This document shows positions 35,137 through 49,500 of a stretch of 64,000 nucleotides of DNA, piece after piece (position 1 is the stretch's first letter; each line of letters begins with the position of its first letter). This stretch comes from Littorina saxatilis. Its lineage: Eukaryota; Mollusca; Gastropoda; Littorinimorpha; Littorinidae. The translations under genes and the position numbers were made by a program. The stretch covers positions 35,058,272 through 35,122,271 of the forward strand of contig NC_090246.1 in assembly GCF_037325665.1 (NCBI RefSeq). The letters run 5' to 3'. Under the pieces are notes generated by a model that was not told the origin of the DNA, ran no database searches, and worked only from the letters and a program-made list of their open reading frames with translations.

Positions 35137-35999
35137 TCCAAAGAGAGTTAGGGTTACCCTAACCCTCCTTTTTAAAAATTCTTTAGACCAATTATCCCTC
35201 TGTTCCCATGTTAAACATGGAATAATTCTGGACAAATGCGAGGACGTTAGCTTTTTTTATTTTATTTTTTTATCATTTTACTTATCATTAAAACTTGTTT
35301 AGATTTCGATTCGTAAACCATTTACAGTAATCGTTTGTTTTTTTTAACTTTGTTCATCTTACCACAGTCACTTCGTTGTTTAGATTTATCATTAAATTTG
35401 TTACCATTATGCAGGAAAAATGTAGAATAAAACCAGGAGAGCTTTCGGTAGAAGATATTTCCTGTGTCAAAAGTTAATGCTTATTCTGATTGATGGGTGC
35501 TCCAAACTAAGTTATTTTGACTGCCTTATTCGAATTATATTTCCAAGACAGGGCTGAGAAGTGGAGAAGCTTAGGAGAGTATCGTAAAAATTGTCTGGGT
35601 GTTTATGCAAAACTTTGGAATATGTCAGATTTTACTTTAGAGATTTTAAATACTGTTAACTGACAGAAATGCTATAACTTCTACACCAATTGACTGGATA
35701 ACTTCATATTCAGCATACTTAAACTTGATTTTATGCATGTGCAGTTCACAAAGTGGCAAATTTGTAGGTTAAATTATCTAACTTTTGCATCACCAATGAC
35801 ACCAACGCTTTCGTGTCTGAGGATTGCCCTGAACCTAGCTGTAACTGCATGCTTTCTTCAGGTCATCGATAGCCTGGGGGTTGAAGGGGATGTTTTTACA
35901 TACTCAGACATTCAAAATAATCAAAAAGGTAAAATCCTGAAGGGTTTAAATTAGGTAAAAATGGCTACCGCTCAATGTCAAAACTCGTTCTGTTTAGTC

Positions 36000-38900
36000 G
36001 ACCCCCGAATTTGGAGAAAAAAATTAAAATTGCACAAAAGTCAGACCATTCAATTTACAAAATTGCCACTTACTGGAAAGGCAGAACATAAACTGAAGTT
36101 AATGAATACCATATATAAAATAATTGGTTCAACAGATGCAGAAGTAATTTGCATGGTTGTGGGTGTCCTTTTTAGGGGGGTCAACCCTGTAGAAGAGACG
36201 ATTTTCTTTAATTATCAATCCGTAATATATTGTTTGTTATGCATACAAGATTAACATTGACAAATACTTCAAGACTCCTCATTGATCTTAAGAAATGTTG
36301 TGGTTTTTTTTGTTACTGACTGATTTACTTTCTATTCACTTTACTCTACATAAGTCACGACAAGAAAAGCAAGGGAGGTAATTTCTTCGGAAGAGGTAAT
36401 TCTCTCCCCTCAGAACGATTGTTGTAGTTTGTTTGATTTTGTTCCCTTCTAATAAATATTATTTAAAATAGATCTTTACATCTTGATGTGAAAGGCGCAG
36501 TACCCCCCTCCCCCCAGGATGTTAAATTCTAGGTTGTGTCCATGTAAAATCCTGATCCTAGTCAAGATCCGAGTTGGTTTTTCATGCCACTGTGCCTCTT
36601 TATGCCACTCAATTAGACATACTTTGCAATCCATAATTGCACGAAACTAAGTACAGGAAATACGTTGTTGTCGTGTTTTTAATATTACACAATGAAATAA
36701 AAAATGTCACAACTGGTTTCGTGTTGGGCTTTCTCTCTCTGTCTGAATCTCATAGTTACTTCCTTCTGAGGCCTGAAATGTGTTGCAGGCATTGTTCAGC
36801 TTACATTTATTGTTACAATTTTTGTGGATATGTTATTAAGTGTGTCTGTGTTTCTATCATTCGTTATCAGTGTGGTTAAAAAAAAAAAAGCACACGTCAA
36901 AGTAATTTACCCTTCATCATTATCAAAACATGCAGATACAGGTAATACATATTTGTGATACTTTAAACAAATACAATGTTTGTTTGTTGCGTCTTTTCTT
37001 TTTTTCAGAACAAACACACATCGTATTTGTTCAAACGTGTATATTCTGCACTTGCATGGATCTCCAAATCAAGAATAATGAAAAGTCGTCTAATAGCCCT
37101 GCAGCACTCACACGAACATGATAGAAGCTTGCATGCATGCACCCAGGCTCGCTGTCTTCGGCTAAAAGAGTTTACCGTTGGATCTTCGCTCAGACAAATG
37201 TAGCTGTCTTGTCCACTTGCTCCTGTCGCATAGATCTGCAATGTGCAACATCATCTTTGATTAATAAGTCTGAGGCACAGACAAACACACACGCGCGCAC
37301 ATTTGCGAGAGAATGCACGTCAGTCTATTCAATCAAACAGTATAAAAACATACCACAGACGTGGTGGTGGAAACTGGACATTCGCCGTATAACAAGCTCA
37401 AAAGATTCATTTGTGTGTGTATGTTTAATCAAAAGTTCATCTTGGGCACATTCAGTCTGTATTGTAACAGGACCCATCCCGTAAAAACTTCGAACAGATC
37501 TATTAAATTCTGAAATCCTTGACAAGTTTTTTTCCAATCATCTGTATCTGACCGAAGTAAAAAAATTAAAAAAATCAGCCAGTACACGCATCTACCCCCT
37601 CACACGACAATACATATGTGGCGAAAAAAGGAATCGAGAGGGGGGGAACAAGGAATAAATTAGATCTAGAAATAATTCCACTTCATCATTCCAAAATTCA
37701 AGTGTGAAGTGATCGGATACTGTGGTAAAGATACGTGCTTAGTATCACAACTGAAAATACAAGCCCCAGGGTTTTAAATCAAGGAAACAATTAAAGTTTA
37801 GGAAAGATCAACAGAAATGTCGAGAACATGTAAAATATTGTACTTACAATCCGTTTCAGCATGCTCTTCGAATAATAATCTCCCAGTCAGCCTCGTGCTT
37901 ACGACTTCGACAGGATGTTGCCTCTCACGCTGAGCCAGTACATTTGGAGTGAATTCAAAGGCCAGAGATGCAGTACAAGCACATTAGTTAGATCCAATTC
38001 ATTGACATTGCTACCTTGCCCAATTTATGGCTATTTCTGTTGGTAACATCACACATGTGGCAAGCAGTGCTTGTTGCCGACTCTGCTGGGACAGGCAGCA
38101 GACGATTTTATTTAGGAACCAAATTCTGATTGGTTAAAACATAAAACCGGAACTCAAAGTACCACTTGTTCTTTGGAAGTATCAAATCAAGAACAGATAA
38201 GCAGGTAAATCTGAAATGGGTTCAACACTTTTAAAAAATCGTAGTAAATCAGAAAACACAGTAAACGTTGGAAAAATCGTCCAGTATCGCTTCTACAGGT
38301 CTATACTTGGACAAAACATAAAGCAATTCAGTAAAGCTGACACTTCAAAATGTCTGTTTAGTTACACTTTAATCTTTTAATCAAAGGAAAAAGTGCCAGT
38401 ATTCACTTTTTACAATTTTGCTCTTTTTAAAGATTTCTTCTTCCAGATACTGGTACAGTAGTTTACTGTATTTTGTTATGACATAATTTTATAAGTTTCT
38501 GAGCTTTATCTACATTTATATGATTACCTTGCCGTTTCTAAGCACACTTTTTTGGTCAATGTATTGTGAGGAGCGTAATTTTGTGCATGTAATTGAATCC
38601 TTTCTCATACCAGGACAATTACCAGTGGCCTTTTATACCATATGGAGTATTAACGTTTGGTTTTTCTTGTTCTCTCTGCTTTTCTGTCTATCAATCTGCC
38701 TGTCAGGGTAAATTTCTGTACAGTTTTCTTGAACCTGTTCAGAAATGTTTATTAAATTTAGAAATCTAATCATTTTCTTTTGCAATTTCTGTTTGAGTGT
38801 GTGTGTGTGTGTGTGTGTGTGACATCCTGTCTATCTGTTTGTCTGTGTGTACCTTCCGTAACTTTTTTTTCTCCACTGGTTCACTTTCTTTACTGCATAA

Positions 38901-39080
38901 TGTATGTTACTTGTTACAATTAATGTGAACTGAAACAAATCAAAGTACTGTTGCTTTTTGTAATAAAATGCATTGGAAGCAAACTTATTTGTGATTTTTT
39001 TCCCAGCTGAAACTCAGTGTTACAAATCTCTTTCTCTCTCTCCCTCCACCTCTCTTCCTTCACCCTTTTTCTCATTCGCA
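36000..39080. other. Stretch without recognised gene
   Basis: Several short frames but none with recognisable similarity or codon character. A short (GT)n is at 38796-38821. This separates the two convergent genes. Confidence 0.5.
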
Positions 39081-39083
39081 AAT

Positions 39084-39456
39084 TACCCCCGCGGGTTAGG
39101 GGAAAGAATTTACCCGATGCTCCCCAGCATGTCGTAAGAGGCGACTAACGGATTCTGTTTCTCCTTTTACCCTTAAGTGTTTCTTGTATAGAATATAGTC
39201 AATGTTTGTAAAGATTTTAGTCAAGCAGTATGTAAGAAATGTTAAGTCCTTTGTACTGGAAACTTGCATTCTCCCAGTAAGGTAATATATTGTACTGCGT
39301 TGCAAGCCCCTGGAGCAATTTTTTGATTAGTGCTTTTGTGAACAAGAAACAATTAACAAGTGGCTCTATCCCATCTCCCCCCTTTCCCCGTCGCGATATA
39401 ACCTTGAACGGTTGAAAACGACGTTAAACACCAAATAAAGAAAGAAAGAAAGAAAG
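39084..39456 (+). mobile_element. SINE-like retroposon copy 3
   Basis: Flanked by TCATTCGCAAAT at 39072 and 39457 (12 bp). The 3' tail is an (AAAG)n run. Confidence 0.88.
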
Positions 39457-40339
39457 TCATTCGCAAATACATGCACATCCAAATGTTCTCTTTCTCAATG
39501 TTTTCAAAGGAGATTCTGTGATAATTTACAAGACATGGTACATGTAATACAATTTTCTTTTGGCATACAACTATGCATACATTGTAAATATCCACAATAC
39601 ACAGAGCACATTTGGAAACGCCTTTGTACCATGAAACACTAAAATGAAAGAAAGCAGGTAATTGTACGCTAAATTCATCTTAATCTAATGAAGCCAGTGT
39701 TATGGAGCCACTTTGAAAATCATGCTGTTTCCTTAAATCAAAAGAACATATGCACACTCTATCACACACAAACACATGCGTACACACACACACATGCACA
39801 CACACACACACAATCACACACACACACTCAAAATGAGGATATGACACGAAGTAGTACCATCTTTAGCAAAAGTTCTTTTGATTTGCTGTTCTCCATGAAG
39901 GTTACCAAGGTCTGTTTAATGGAATACAATGTAAAGGATTTGTCAAACAGTAAGATTAGCTGCAGGCATACTTATAATCCCAAGTGCATTTAAAAACACT
40001 ACATTTCACTAACACCTTAAAATCCCACATAAAATAAACGACTGATAAATCATGCAGACCTGAGTTAAATTACTCTCTCCACACACACACATACACACAC
40101 ACCAATGCCATATAAATAGTGATAGTTCAATGTACAACACATCTTTCAAGCACCGGAGCAAACAATGTGACAATACAAAATTCAAATAATATGTTCCAAA
40201 CACATTACTTCACATCTTCACAAAGTACACGTCGAATTGAGTTATGTTTGCTGAAAAATGTGCAACCTATTACAAGGCAACTTACTTAAAAGCACAGTTT
40301 TGAGGTCCTGAACCTTTCAAGAGACCATACCAAAAACAT

Positions 40340-40600
40340 TTCATTTTTTTCATTTCCATTTCCATTACTTTATTGCCCCATCGCTGGGAAATTCGGGTCG
40401 CTTCCTCCCAGTGGAAAGCTAGCAGAAACGGAGTCGCGCTACCCAGGTGTCTGCGTGTTTAGGTGTATTCAGCCACCTGCACTTATGGCAGAATGACCAA
40501 GGTCTTTTACGTGCCATTGTGATGACACGGGGGTGGGACATGGCTTCCGTCTCTGGGTCTGCACATAAAGTTGACCCGTGTCCGTCTTCTCAAAATTACA
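40340..40600 (-). mobile_element. Probable LINE or SINE 3' end
   Basis: CATTTC hexad tail (40340-40366) followed by CATTACTTTATTGCCCCATC and a GC-richer body. Family not identified. Confidence 0.45.
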
Positions 40601-41102
40601 TCTTGATAAAGTACGTAAATATTCCTCCGTTTTATGCCTTGCTATCTGTCAAGATTCTTTTTCTGCCCTATATTTTTGTGGGTCTAAATACAAGGGGAAC
40701 TACAGTATCAGTGATGCAAGAATTAATTTTATTTTTATGTATAGTTCTAAAGTAAGCTTACAAGTCTGCACATCTGTCAAACTAAGCTTACATTACAAGT
40801 TTATACATCTATCACAAAGATGCATACGTCTCATGAGGTTACAGATTTATGCTACCTAAACATCTTTAGTCGCAGTCTAAAATAGATACAGTAATACTGA
40901 TTCGCGTAGCTGTCAGTTCACATATAACGTCACAAATTGAACAATGTCAATGAGCAATGGATTTGTTTACATTCCACCATACCTGGACGGAGCAGACCAC
41001 ATAAACAAAATCCCACAAAACAGAGTGTCTGAGTGACATATCACAAAAACCATGTCAGTTCAATAAAAAAACAACCTGGAGACCTGCAAACATCTATAAC
41101 AA

Positions 41103-41880
41103 GAAGGGCAAAGCCCATACGACTCACATGCTTGACCTAAACCTAGCAATGACATCATACACTAAGAACTGCTTTACACATTTTTCCTACCAAAATACAT
41201 GTGACCTTGACCAAGGTCAAGGTCATCCAAGGTCATGCAACACAAAGCTGTTAATTCAAGACATAGGAAGTACAATGGTGCTTATTGGCTCTTTCTACCA
41301 TGAGATATGGTCACTTTTAGTGGTTCACTACCTTATTTTGGTCACATTTCATAAGGGTCAAAGTGACCTTGACCTTGATCATATGTGACCAAATGTGTCT
41401 CATGATGAAAGCATAACATGTGCCCCACATAATTTTTAAGTTTGAAACAGTTATCTTCCATAGTTCAGGGTCAAGGTCACTTCAAAATATGTATACAATC
41501 CAACTTTGAAGAGCTCCTGTGACCTTGACCTTGAAACAAGGTAAACCAAACTGGTATCAAAAGATGGGGCTTACTTTGCCCTATATATCATATATAGGTG
41601 AGGTATTCAATCTCAAAAACTTCAGAGAAAATGTGAAAAATGTGAAAAATAGCTGTTTTTTAGACAACATTTATGGCCCCTGCGACCTTGACCTTGAGGC
41701 AAGGTCAAGATGCTATGTATGTTTTTTGGGGCCTTGTCATCATACACCATCTTGCCAAATTTGGTACTGATAGACTGAATAGTGTCCAAGAAATATCCAA
41801 CGTTAAAGTTTTCCGGACGGACGGACGGACGGACGACTCGGGTGAGTACATAGACTCACTTTTGCTTCGCATGTGAGTCA
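41103..41880. mobile_element. Non-autonomous element rich in TGACCTTGACC words
   Basis: Bounded by GACTCACATGC at 41120 and its inverse GCATGTGAGTC at 41869-41879. The interior has many copies of TGACCTTGACCTTGA and a (GGAC)n run at 41815-41834. Confidence 0.6.
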
Positions 41881-41888
41881 ATAAAAAA

Positions 41889-42989
41889 CAAGTCGCGTAA
41901 GGCGAAATTACTACATTTAGTCAAGCTGTGGAACTCACAGAATGAAACTGAACGCACTGCATTTTTTCACAATGACCGTAGTCCGCCGCTTGTGCATAAC
42001 GGAGTGAAACTGACGAGCCTGTTCAGCACGGTAGTGGTTTCGCTGTGCTGCATAGCACGCTTTTCTGTACCTCTCTTTGTTTGAACTTTCTGAGCGTGTT
42101 TTTAATCCAAACATATCATATCTATATGTTTTTGGAATCAGGAACCGACAAGGAATAAGATGAAATTGTTTTTAAATCGATTTAGGAAATTTAATTTTGA
42201 TCATAATTTTTATATTTTTAATTTTTGGAGCTTGTTTTTAATCCAAATATAACATATTTATATGTTTTTGGAATCAGGAAATGATGTAGAATAAGATGAA
42301 CGTAAATTTGGATCGTTTTATACAAAAACAATTTATTACAATTTTCAGATTTTTAATGACCAAAGTCATTAATTAATTTTTAAGCCACCAAGCTGAAATG
42401 CAATACCGAAGTCCGGCCTTCGTCGAAGATTGCTTTACAAAAATTTCAATCAATTTGATTGAAAAATGAGGGTGTGACAGTGCCGCCTCAACTTTTACAA
42501 AAAGCCGGATATGACGTCATCAAAAGTATTTATCGAAAAAAGGAAAAAAAAACGTCCGGGGATATCATTCCCAGGAACTCTCATGTCAAATTTCATAAAG
42601 ATCGGTCCAGTAGTTTGGTCTGAATCGCTCTACACACACACATGCACAGACACACACACACACACACACCACGACCCTCGTCTCAATTCCCCCCTCTATG
42701 TTAAAACATTTGTGACCCTCCACCACGAAATGAGTCGCATGTCACCTCTGCATGATTTTCATATTTTTACATTTTCCTAAAGAGTTTTTTATGCTCTATC
42801 CAGTGGTGAAACCCGTTTTAGAAAAGAGCGAAAACTGTTTGAGTTATAAGCCTGTGACTAAGGTGACCCTCACACTGTTACAAGACACTCCCCGGACTTA
42901 TATTGAGCCTAGCGCAGAACCGCGCGAGGTGACATGCGACTCATTTCGTGGTGGAGGGTCACATTTAGTCAAAACTTGACTAAATGTAA
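41889..42989. mobile_element. TIR element, inverse copy of the 25786 family, interrupted
   Basis: Begins ACAAGTCGCGTAAGGCGAAA and ends CTTGACTAAATGTAAAA. Split at 42709 by another MITE. Confidence 0.82.
42710..42962. mobile_element. MITE with perfect ~38-bp TIRs nested in the preceding element
   Basis: TGTGACCCTCCACCACGAAA is inverted perfectly at 42943-42962, and pairing continues through ATGAGTCGCATGTCACCTC. Comparison with the uninterrupted copy at 25800 gives a 2- or 4-bp target duplication (TT or ATTT). Confidence 0.9.
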
Positions 42990-43117
42990 AAAGGAGGGAG
43001 TCTACAAATTTAGGTTATGAACAGAAAATGTAAGGTCTTATAAGGGGGGAGATCTTAATTCCTGTGTTCCCACTTTAAAATAAACACCATCATTAAAACT
43101 GACATGAGAGTGTCACA

Positions 43118-43272
43118 TCACAAAGTAAGGTCCCACACCAACACCTGACCCTGTGCAGCAGTGACCAGCTGTGTGCCGTCAAGCGTGAAGCGTACCAGGG
43201 ACACTATGTCGTCATACGATGCGTAGTCCTGGAAACTGCTCTCATAGTAGTCCATCAGCTTCAGCAGTCGCT
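43118..43272 (-). CDS. WDR90: WDR90 terminal exon W14
   Basis: Acceptor GGTTGCAG. Encodes RLLKLMDYYESSFQDYASYD, VSLVRFTLDGTQLVTAAQGQ, VLVWDLTL-stop, matching the human end (CRFTPSARLLFTAARNEILVWEV). No convincing polyadenylation signal was identified on this strand just downstream. Confidence 0.92.
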
Positions 43273-43461
43273 CTGCAACCATAGGGAGCAAAGTATGCGT
43301 TACTGCACTTGGTGAAATCATAGTGAAGCTAGTAAAGACTATACAGCACTTTGTGTTGCATGCAAAGCTTAGATCCTGGGTTCATTTTCATGAAACTGAA
43401 CCACAAGTATAAATATAGAGCAAAATAAGTACACAATAATTTACAAATGCTTCTGTGAGTC

Positions 43462-43518
<57 letters not shown>

Positions 43519-46500
43519 ACAAGAAATACCAATGATCTATTTAGCTGTCTGTTTTAAAGGGTGTATATCTGTTTAACTGCCTGTTTCTATGCATGTATGT
43601 TAACAATGTTCATCCTTTTTTGAAGCAAAAGAGTAACATACCTTTAATGCCGACAGCAACAAGAGGACTGTCTGGGGCCAGGTCCAAGCAGGTTGCCCAG
43701 TGAGTCAGAGACGCTGTGCGCACCACCTAACCACACGCATGAAACAACATTTTTTAAAGTTTCAAAAAGATCACCTGGTTATATCTATTCACCTGCATCA
43801 AATGAGAAAGGATCAAAGGAAAAACGAAGAACTGTCATTATCTATAAAGCAGCCACGTGCAAGACCTCAGCCCTACAAGCTTACTGAAGTAAAATGTAAC
43901 AATGTCACTAACATACACCATGGGGTTGAAAAGAAGCCAAATATTCTACCCGGCTATCTCCAGAAATAGCCCTGTGGAAGTGGCGTCACTTACTGAAAGA
44001 AGAGTAAAAATATTGAGATCAGAGATACATTCTTCTTCTTCTTTGTTCATGGGCTGAAACTCCCAAGTTCACTCATGTTTTTGCATGAGTGGGTTTTTAC
44101 GTGTATGCCCATTTTTACCCCGCCATTCAGGCTGCATACGCCGATTTCGGGGGAAGCATGCTGGGTATTTTCGTGTTTCTATAACCCACCGAACTCTGAC
44201 ATGGATTACAGGATCTTTTGCATGCGCACTTGGTCTTGTGCTTGCGTGTACACAAGAAGGGGGGTACGGCACTAGCAGGTCTGCACATAAGTTGACCTGG
44301 GAGATCGGAAAAATCTCCACCCTTAACCCACCCGGCGGCTGCGGCCGGGATTCGAACTCACGACCTTCCGATTAGGAGGCCGACGTCTTACCACTGCGCC
44401 ACTTCGCCCGTCAGAGATACATTCAATGTGACTGCTACCTTCAATCATGGTCATATACAGAGATTGCCTTCTACTCTCTATTCTCAACGCTGTAAGGACA
44501 GACAAAGCCATGAAGTCTGTGAACATTTAACAGACTTGAAAATCAACCTGCACAAAGTTCTGCTGCACAGAGGCCTGCGTTACCTTGCGATGTGAGAGGC
44601 TGTAGAACTGCAGACACTTGTTCATGCCGTAGCCTGTGTAGACAACGATGTCGGGTTCCTCCGGTGAAAACTTGGCAAGGGATGTTGGCAGCACAGAGTA
44701 CTAAAATGAAAAAACACAGAGTTGAAAATGTATGACAAATCATACTTAAAACACTAGCAGACAAGTGTTAATCTCAAGTCAGTTATATCTTAGATTGAGC
44801 ATGCGCACAGTAAAACCATAAAACTTCACCTTTCGCAGTCATGTCAGAAGTAAATTTGTCTCTTATAACAGTATATCATATTCAGACCTGGGAACACCTG
44901 TTTTGCACTTGGAGTATTATCCAACAAACTTTGTGTATTTAAAAAAAAAATTAGCGTACTCCACACAACATTTAACACATTGATGATTCAAACATGCTTC
45001 ACACGCATCCGTTGCATCGTTAATTAAGTTTACCAAAACATTTAAAACAAATGCTTCTTTGATTGTTTACTGCCCAAAACTACAACCATGTGTCAAAATA
45101 CTGGATCGATTTTGGGAAAGAAAAGTAGCCTAGGAATCTTTCTCATCGTATTTTTTTTCATGCACTGACCGTACTGATCGTATTCTAGACAATCATGCGT
45201 ACAGAATACGGCGAAATCGTATGGGTTCCCTGGTCTACATAACTGTATAACTGTCGCCACCTGCTGACACGTGTATGAATGAATGAAGGTTCAATATATG
45301 TAATGTTACAAGCCACTAATTGACAATACTGTATATATCTATCTATACATATAAATAAAAGAGAGTGTCTGTCTGTCTGTGTGTGTGTGTCTGTCTGTCT
45401 GTGGTCGCCATACCTCAGAGATGGCAAAAGATAAGCACAAGATATTTTGCATGCACACTGCCCTGGACCCACAAATGTGCACCTGGGTTTTAGTTTCTAC
45501 AGACATTGTTTCCTTCCTCGGATAATTACCCTCCCCATCTATCAATACAGTCTATATAGTGCAAGGGAGGTAAGTCATGCTTTGTCACCCACGGAAGGGA
45601 GGTAACTCTCATCAAACCAGTATACCGTGTCATTCTCAAGGGTTACCCCCCGCCCGCTATCATCCCGCCGCCCCCCCCCCCCCCCACACACACACACACA
45701 CTAACCCTGCCCCCTGCCTGCCTTCCAGATCATCGCGAATAATGTTTACGAAACGATCGCCTCAGTGAAAGATCACAAGAATTTACAGATTTCTCTTCCC
45801 TGTTCAAAAAGGTATGACGCGCTCACTCATGAGGTATGCGTGCTTTGATCAGAGGGTAACTACAGTGGGTGTGAGAAGGGGTAAACAAATCACGAAGAAC
45901 ACGTTGAACCAAATAGAAACTTGCCTTGCCTATACATCCAAATGTATGAGCTCACACTGTCATTTTTCTTATCCACATTGGAATAAGATTCGAGAGGTTT
46001 CTGAGAGAGGGGAGAGCAGAAACACCCGGGCGAAGCCGGGCCTAACTGCTAGTATATATATATATATATATAAATTGTATCGATCATCATGACGGGCACA
46101 TGCATGCAGGTGCACACACCCACACACACACACAACTTGAACACATACATACCTGAGCTTTTCCTTTGAGGGGAGCACCATCAGGGGTGAAGGCCGGGGC
46201 AGGGAATGTCAGCCAGTCCACAAGGTCACAGAGGTCACAACCCCAGTCAGATGACCACACGCTGACCCTGCGATCAGCACTGCAGGCCAACCACAGTGTA
46301 GGAGAGCTGACTCCAGGGTCCATGTCATCTACCTGTAGGTACACTCTTTGTCATTAATACTGATAATTAAAACAAAGCAAATGGGTGAGAGCTTGGTGAG
46401 AAGCACCAACTTTCCACTATTTTAATAACCAACTGAACAAAAGAGTGACAGTGGATGGCAATTGCAATGACATTTGTTGAAAAATTAGCTCTGCTTGAAG

Positions 46501-49500
46501 TAAAACAATGAGTTCAATTACTGACTGCAACAATGATTTCATGGAAATATTACAAATGTTGTTTTGTATACCTCCTTCCATTTCCTACCTGGTCAAATTC
46601 TCCCCTTAACACTGGTTTTGTTTTGTCTACCTGACCTTTTCAACTTCAAGAGAGAACATGTTAACCAGATTGCACAAACTTCTTTTACAGCTAAGAATGT
46701 AAAAAAAAATTAAAAAAGCCCAGGAATTTTTCCCTTCTTCCTTACTGCTCTCCACATCATTTGCATGACAGATTTTCAAAACTCTCTCACTCTCTCTTAC
46801 TTACTTATTTTTATCTCCGACTCAGTAGAGTTTGGCATGAACCACCACCAAATTCTGTTCATGCTTTGCTTCTCATTTTGTTAATATGGAAGCAGCAACA
46901 TACCTGTACGGTTGGCACATCAAAGTTTGTGATGGGGGCTCCCTTGTGGTCTCTGATGACTCGCACAGTTATACCTGAGGCGGTACTGCTCACCGCTATC
47001 AGGCCATCACTCCCTCCCGACAGGATCATGCGGCCTGAAACATAACAGCGATATAAGTTTGTGACTCCTCTATGGATGTATAGCCAGTGAGGATGTTATT
47101 CATGCTAGTTAGTGTGACAGAGCTGTGGATTGCTATCAGTCTGTCACTCCCTCCCGACATGATCGTGCAACCTGAAAAATATACATATGAGTTTGTGACT
47201 CCTCTATGGATGTATAGCCAGTGAGGATGTTATTCATGCTAGTTAGTGTGACAGAGCTGTGGATTGCTATCAGGCCATCACTCCCTCCCGACAGGATCGT
47301 GCAACCTGAAAAATATACATATGAGTTTGTGACTCCTCTATGGATGTATAGCCAGTGAGGATGTTATTCATGCTAGTTAGTGTGACAGAGCTGTGGATTG
47401 CTATCAGGCCATAACTCCCTCCCGACAGGATCGTGCAACCTGAAAAATATACATATGAGTTTGTGACTCCTCTATGGATGGATAGCCAGTGATGATGTTA
47501 AGTCATGCTAGTTAGTGACAGAGCTGTGAATTGCTATCAGTCGTGAAAAATATACAGCGATATAAGTCTGTGGCTCCTGTATGGATGTGTAGCTGGTGAT
47601 GATGTTTAAGTCATGCAAGTTAGTGACAGCGCTGATGACTACTATGATTCGAATGCTCCATCCTGACAGGATGATGCGACCTGGAAGTACATACTGCTAT
47701 CAGTTTGTGGATTCTGCATGGATGTTCTGCCAGTGACAAGTCATGCTAGTGGCAATGCTAGTCTAACCAATTGTGAGACTACTGACCGATATAAATCCAT
47801 TACTCCTTAGTTAGTAAAACAAAAGAACGTAACCAATCTAAAATCAACCATTCATCTCTGCACTCCCTCTTCTTCTTTTCTGCGCTCATGGGTTGAAACT
47901 CCCACATACACTCGTACTTGTTGCATCAGTGGGTTTTAAAATGTATGTATGGACATTTTTTTAAATGCATGGATGACCGTTTTTACCCTGCCGTTTAGGC
48001 GGCAAAACGCCAATTTCAGGCAGCGAACTCCCTCTAGCCCAGATTTTCAATGACTGTTCAACCTTAACCCAATGCCCCCTGAACCGCCCGGCATGGCCCG
48101 CCGGAAGTGCCCTATGAAATCCCTGAAACGCCCGGCATGGCCCGCTAAACACTAGGTCACCTACTTTCACTTTCGCTTTGAGCCTTACCCATAAGGCCTT
48201 GCGACCGGATGTGATTAATGCACTTCCTTCCGGCTGCTTCATTCTAGCGTTTGCAGAGTTTGAATCGATGCGATAGTGTGTTAGCTGTGAATTTTCAAAG
48301 TTTGAGATTTTTTTGTCTGACAAAATGGTGTTGAACGAAGGTTTGGAAGTATGGTGTTCGATCATGGGGAACTCAGATGACGATTCTGACACGCCTTTCG
48401 AAGGTTTTCTACTTGAAGAGGTGAAAGGGGATGAGTCTGACATCGATCTGGGTGTTATTCGACAACAGGACTTTCGGGTGGATTTTTCTGGGAGTTTTCA
48501 ACATATATTGGTGTAAATGAGGACTGAAGGCTGACACGTTGGATGTTTTTGAAGAACACTTGCTGGATTTTTTTTTAAACAACATTTATTACATTGGAAG
48601 TGGACAGAACATACTTGCATATGAAACTATAGTGTATTCTCGAGTTATTCTGCCATCTTCTATATAAATGTGAGTACTCTATGATTTTATATGAATTGTT
48701 TTGTTTTGTATGTGTGCATGTTGTGCGGAGTAGTTTCCCTTTGCTCAGGATTAAGAAGGCTGCCTGCCATTTTTTTGTCAGGGGGCATTGGGTTAATATC
48801 CACCAATCTCACTCTCACATTCACAAAATCATTCGCTTTTTCACATAACAGAAACCTTTCCTCACCTTCAGCAGAGAAAGCGATGGCGGTGACAGACACA
48901 GAGTGAGGATGAAGCTTGAGCTGCATCTCCACTGTGTTGACGTCAAAGACGCGCACTGTGCCGTCTCCGTAGCCTGCCACTAGCGTCGGAACCACCTGAT
49001 CCTCCGCCTTGTCGTTGTCCTCTCCGCTGTCACCCAGAGCTGCCGCAGCCAATGTTAGCATGGAGGGAGGGGCGAAGGCTACGCAGTTACACACCTGAAA
49101 TGAAGATTCAATGTTACATTAAAAAACATCAACATACCTTATCTCATACAAAGGTCAAGCAACAAAGAGTATGAAACCCTTAGAACACATGACTTTGCTG
49201 CTGTGTTTGGAATGAGAGGCACTCAATGGAAAAAGACACTCTCGTCCTACATAAACCAAATATCAAGAGATTTTTTCCCCCTCAAGGACTAAAGCAATCC
49301 GTTTCCAACTCATTTGTAGTAAAATCTGAAAAGGGGTTAAGGCTGCTATACAAAGCAATACAAAGCAGAAAGCTTGCTTCTGAGTTTTCTTAAGAAATTA
49401 CTGCATGATTTTTTTTTTTGATTTATAAATTTGCTGTACCAGCTTATCACAGAACTTAAGATGTATGTGTTATCAAAGAAACAAAGATGATGTGACTCTA

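Noticed and set aside
35961-36254. 97-codon frame
   Set aside because: No recognised similarity, AT-rich, and lacking convincing exon borders.
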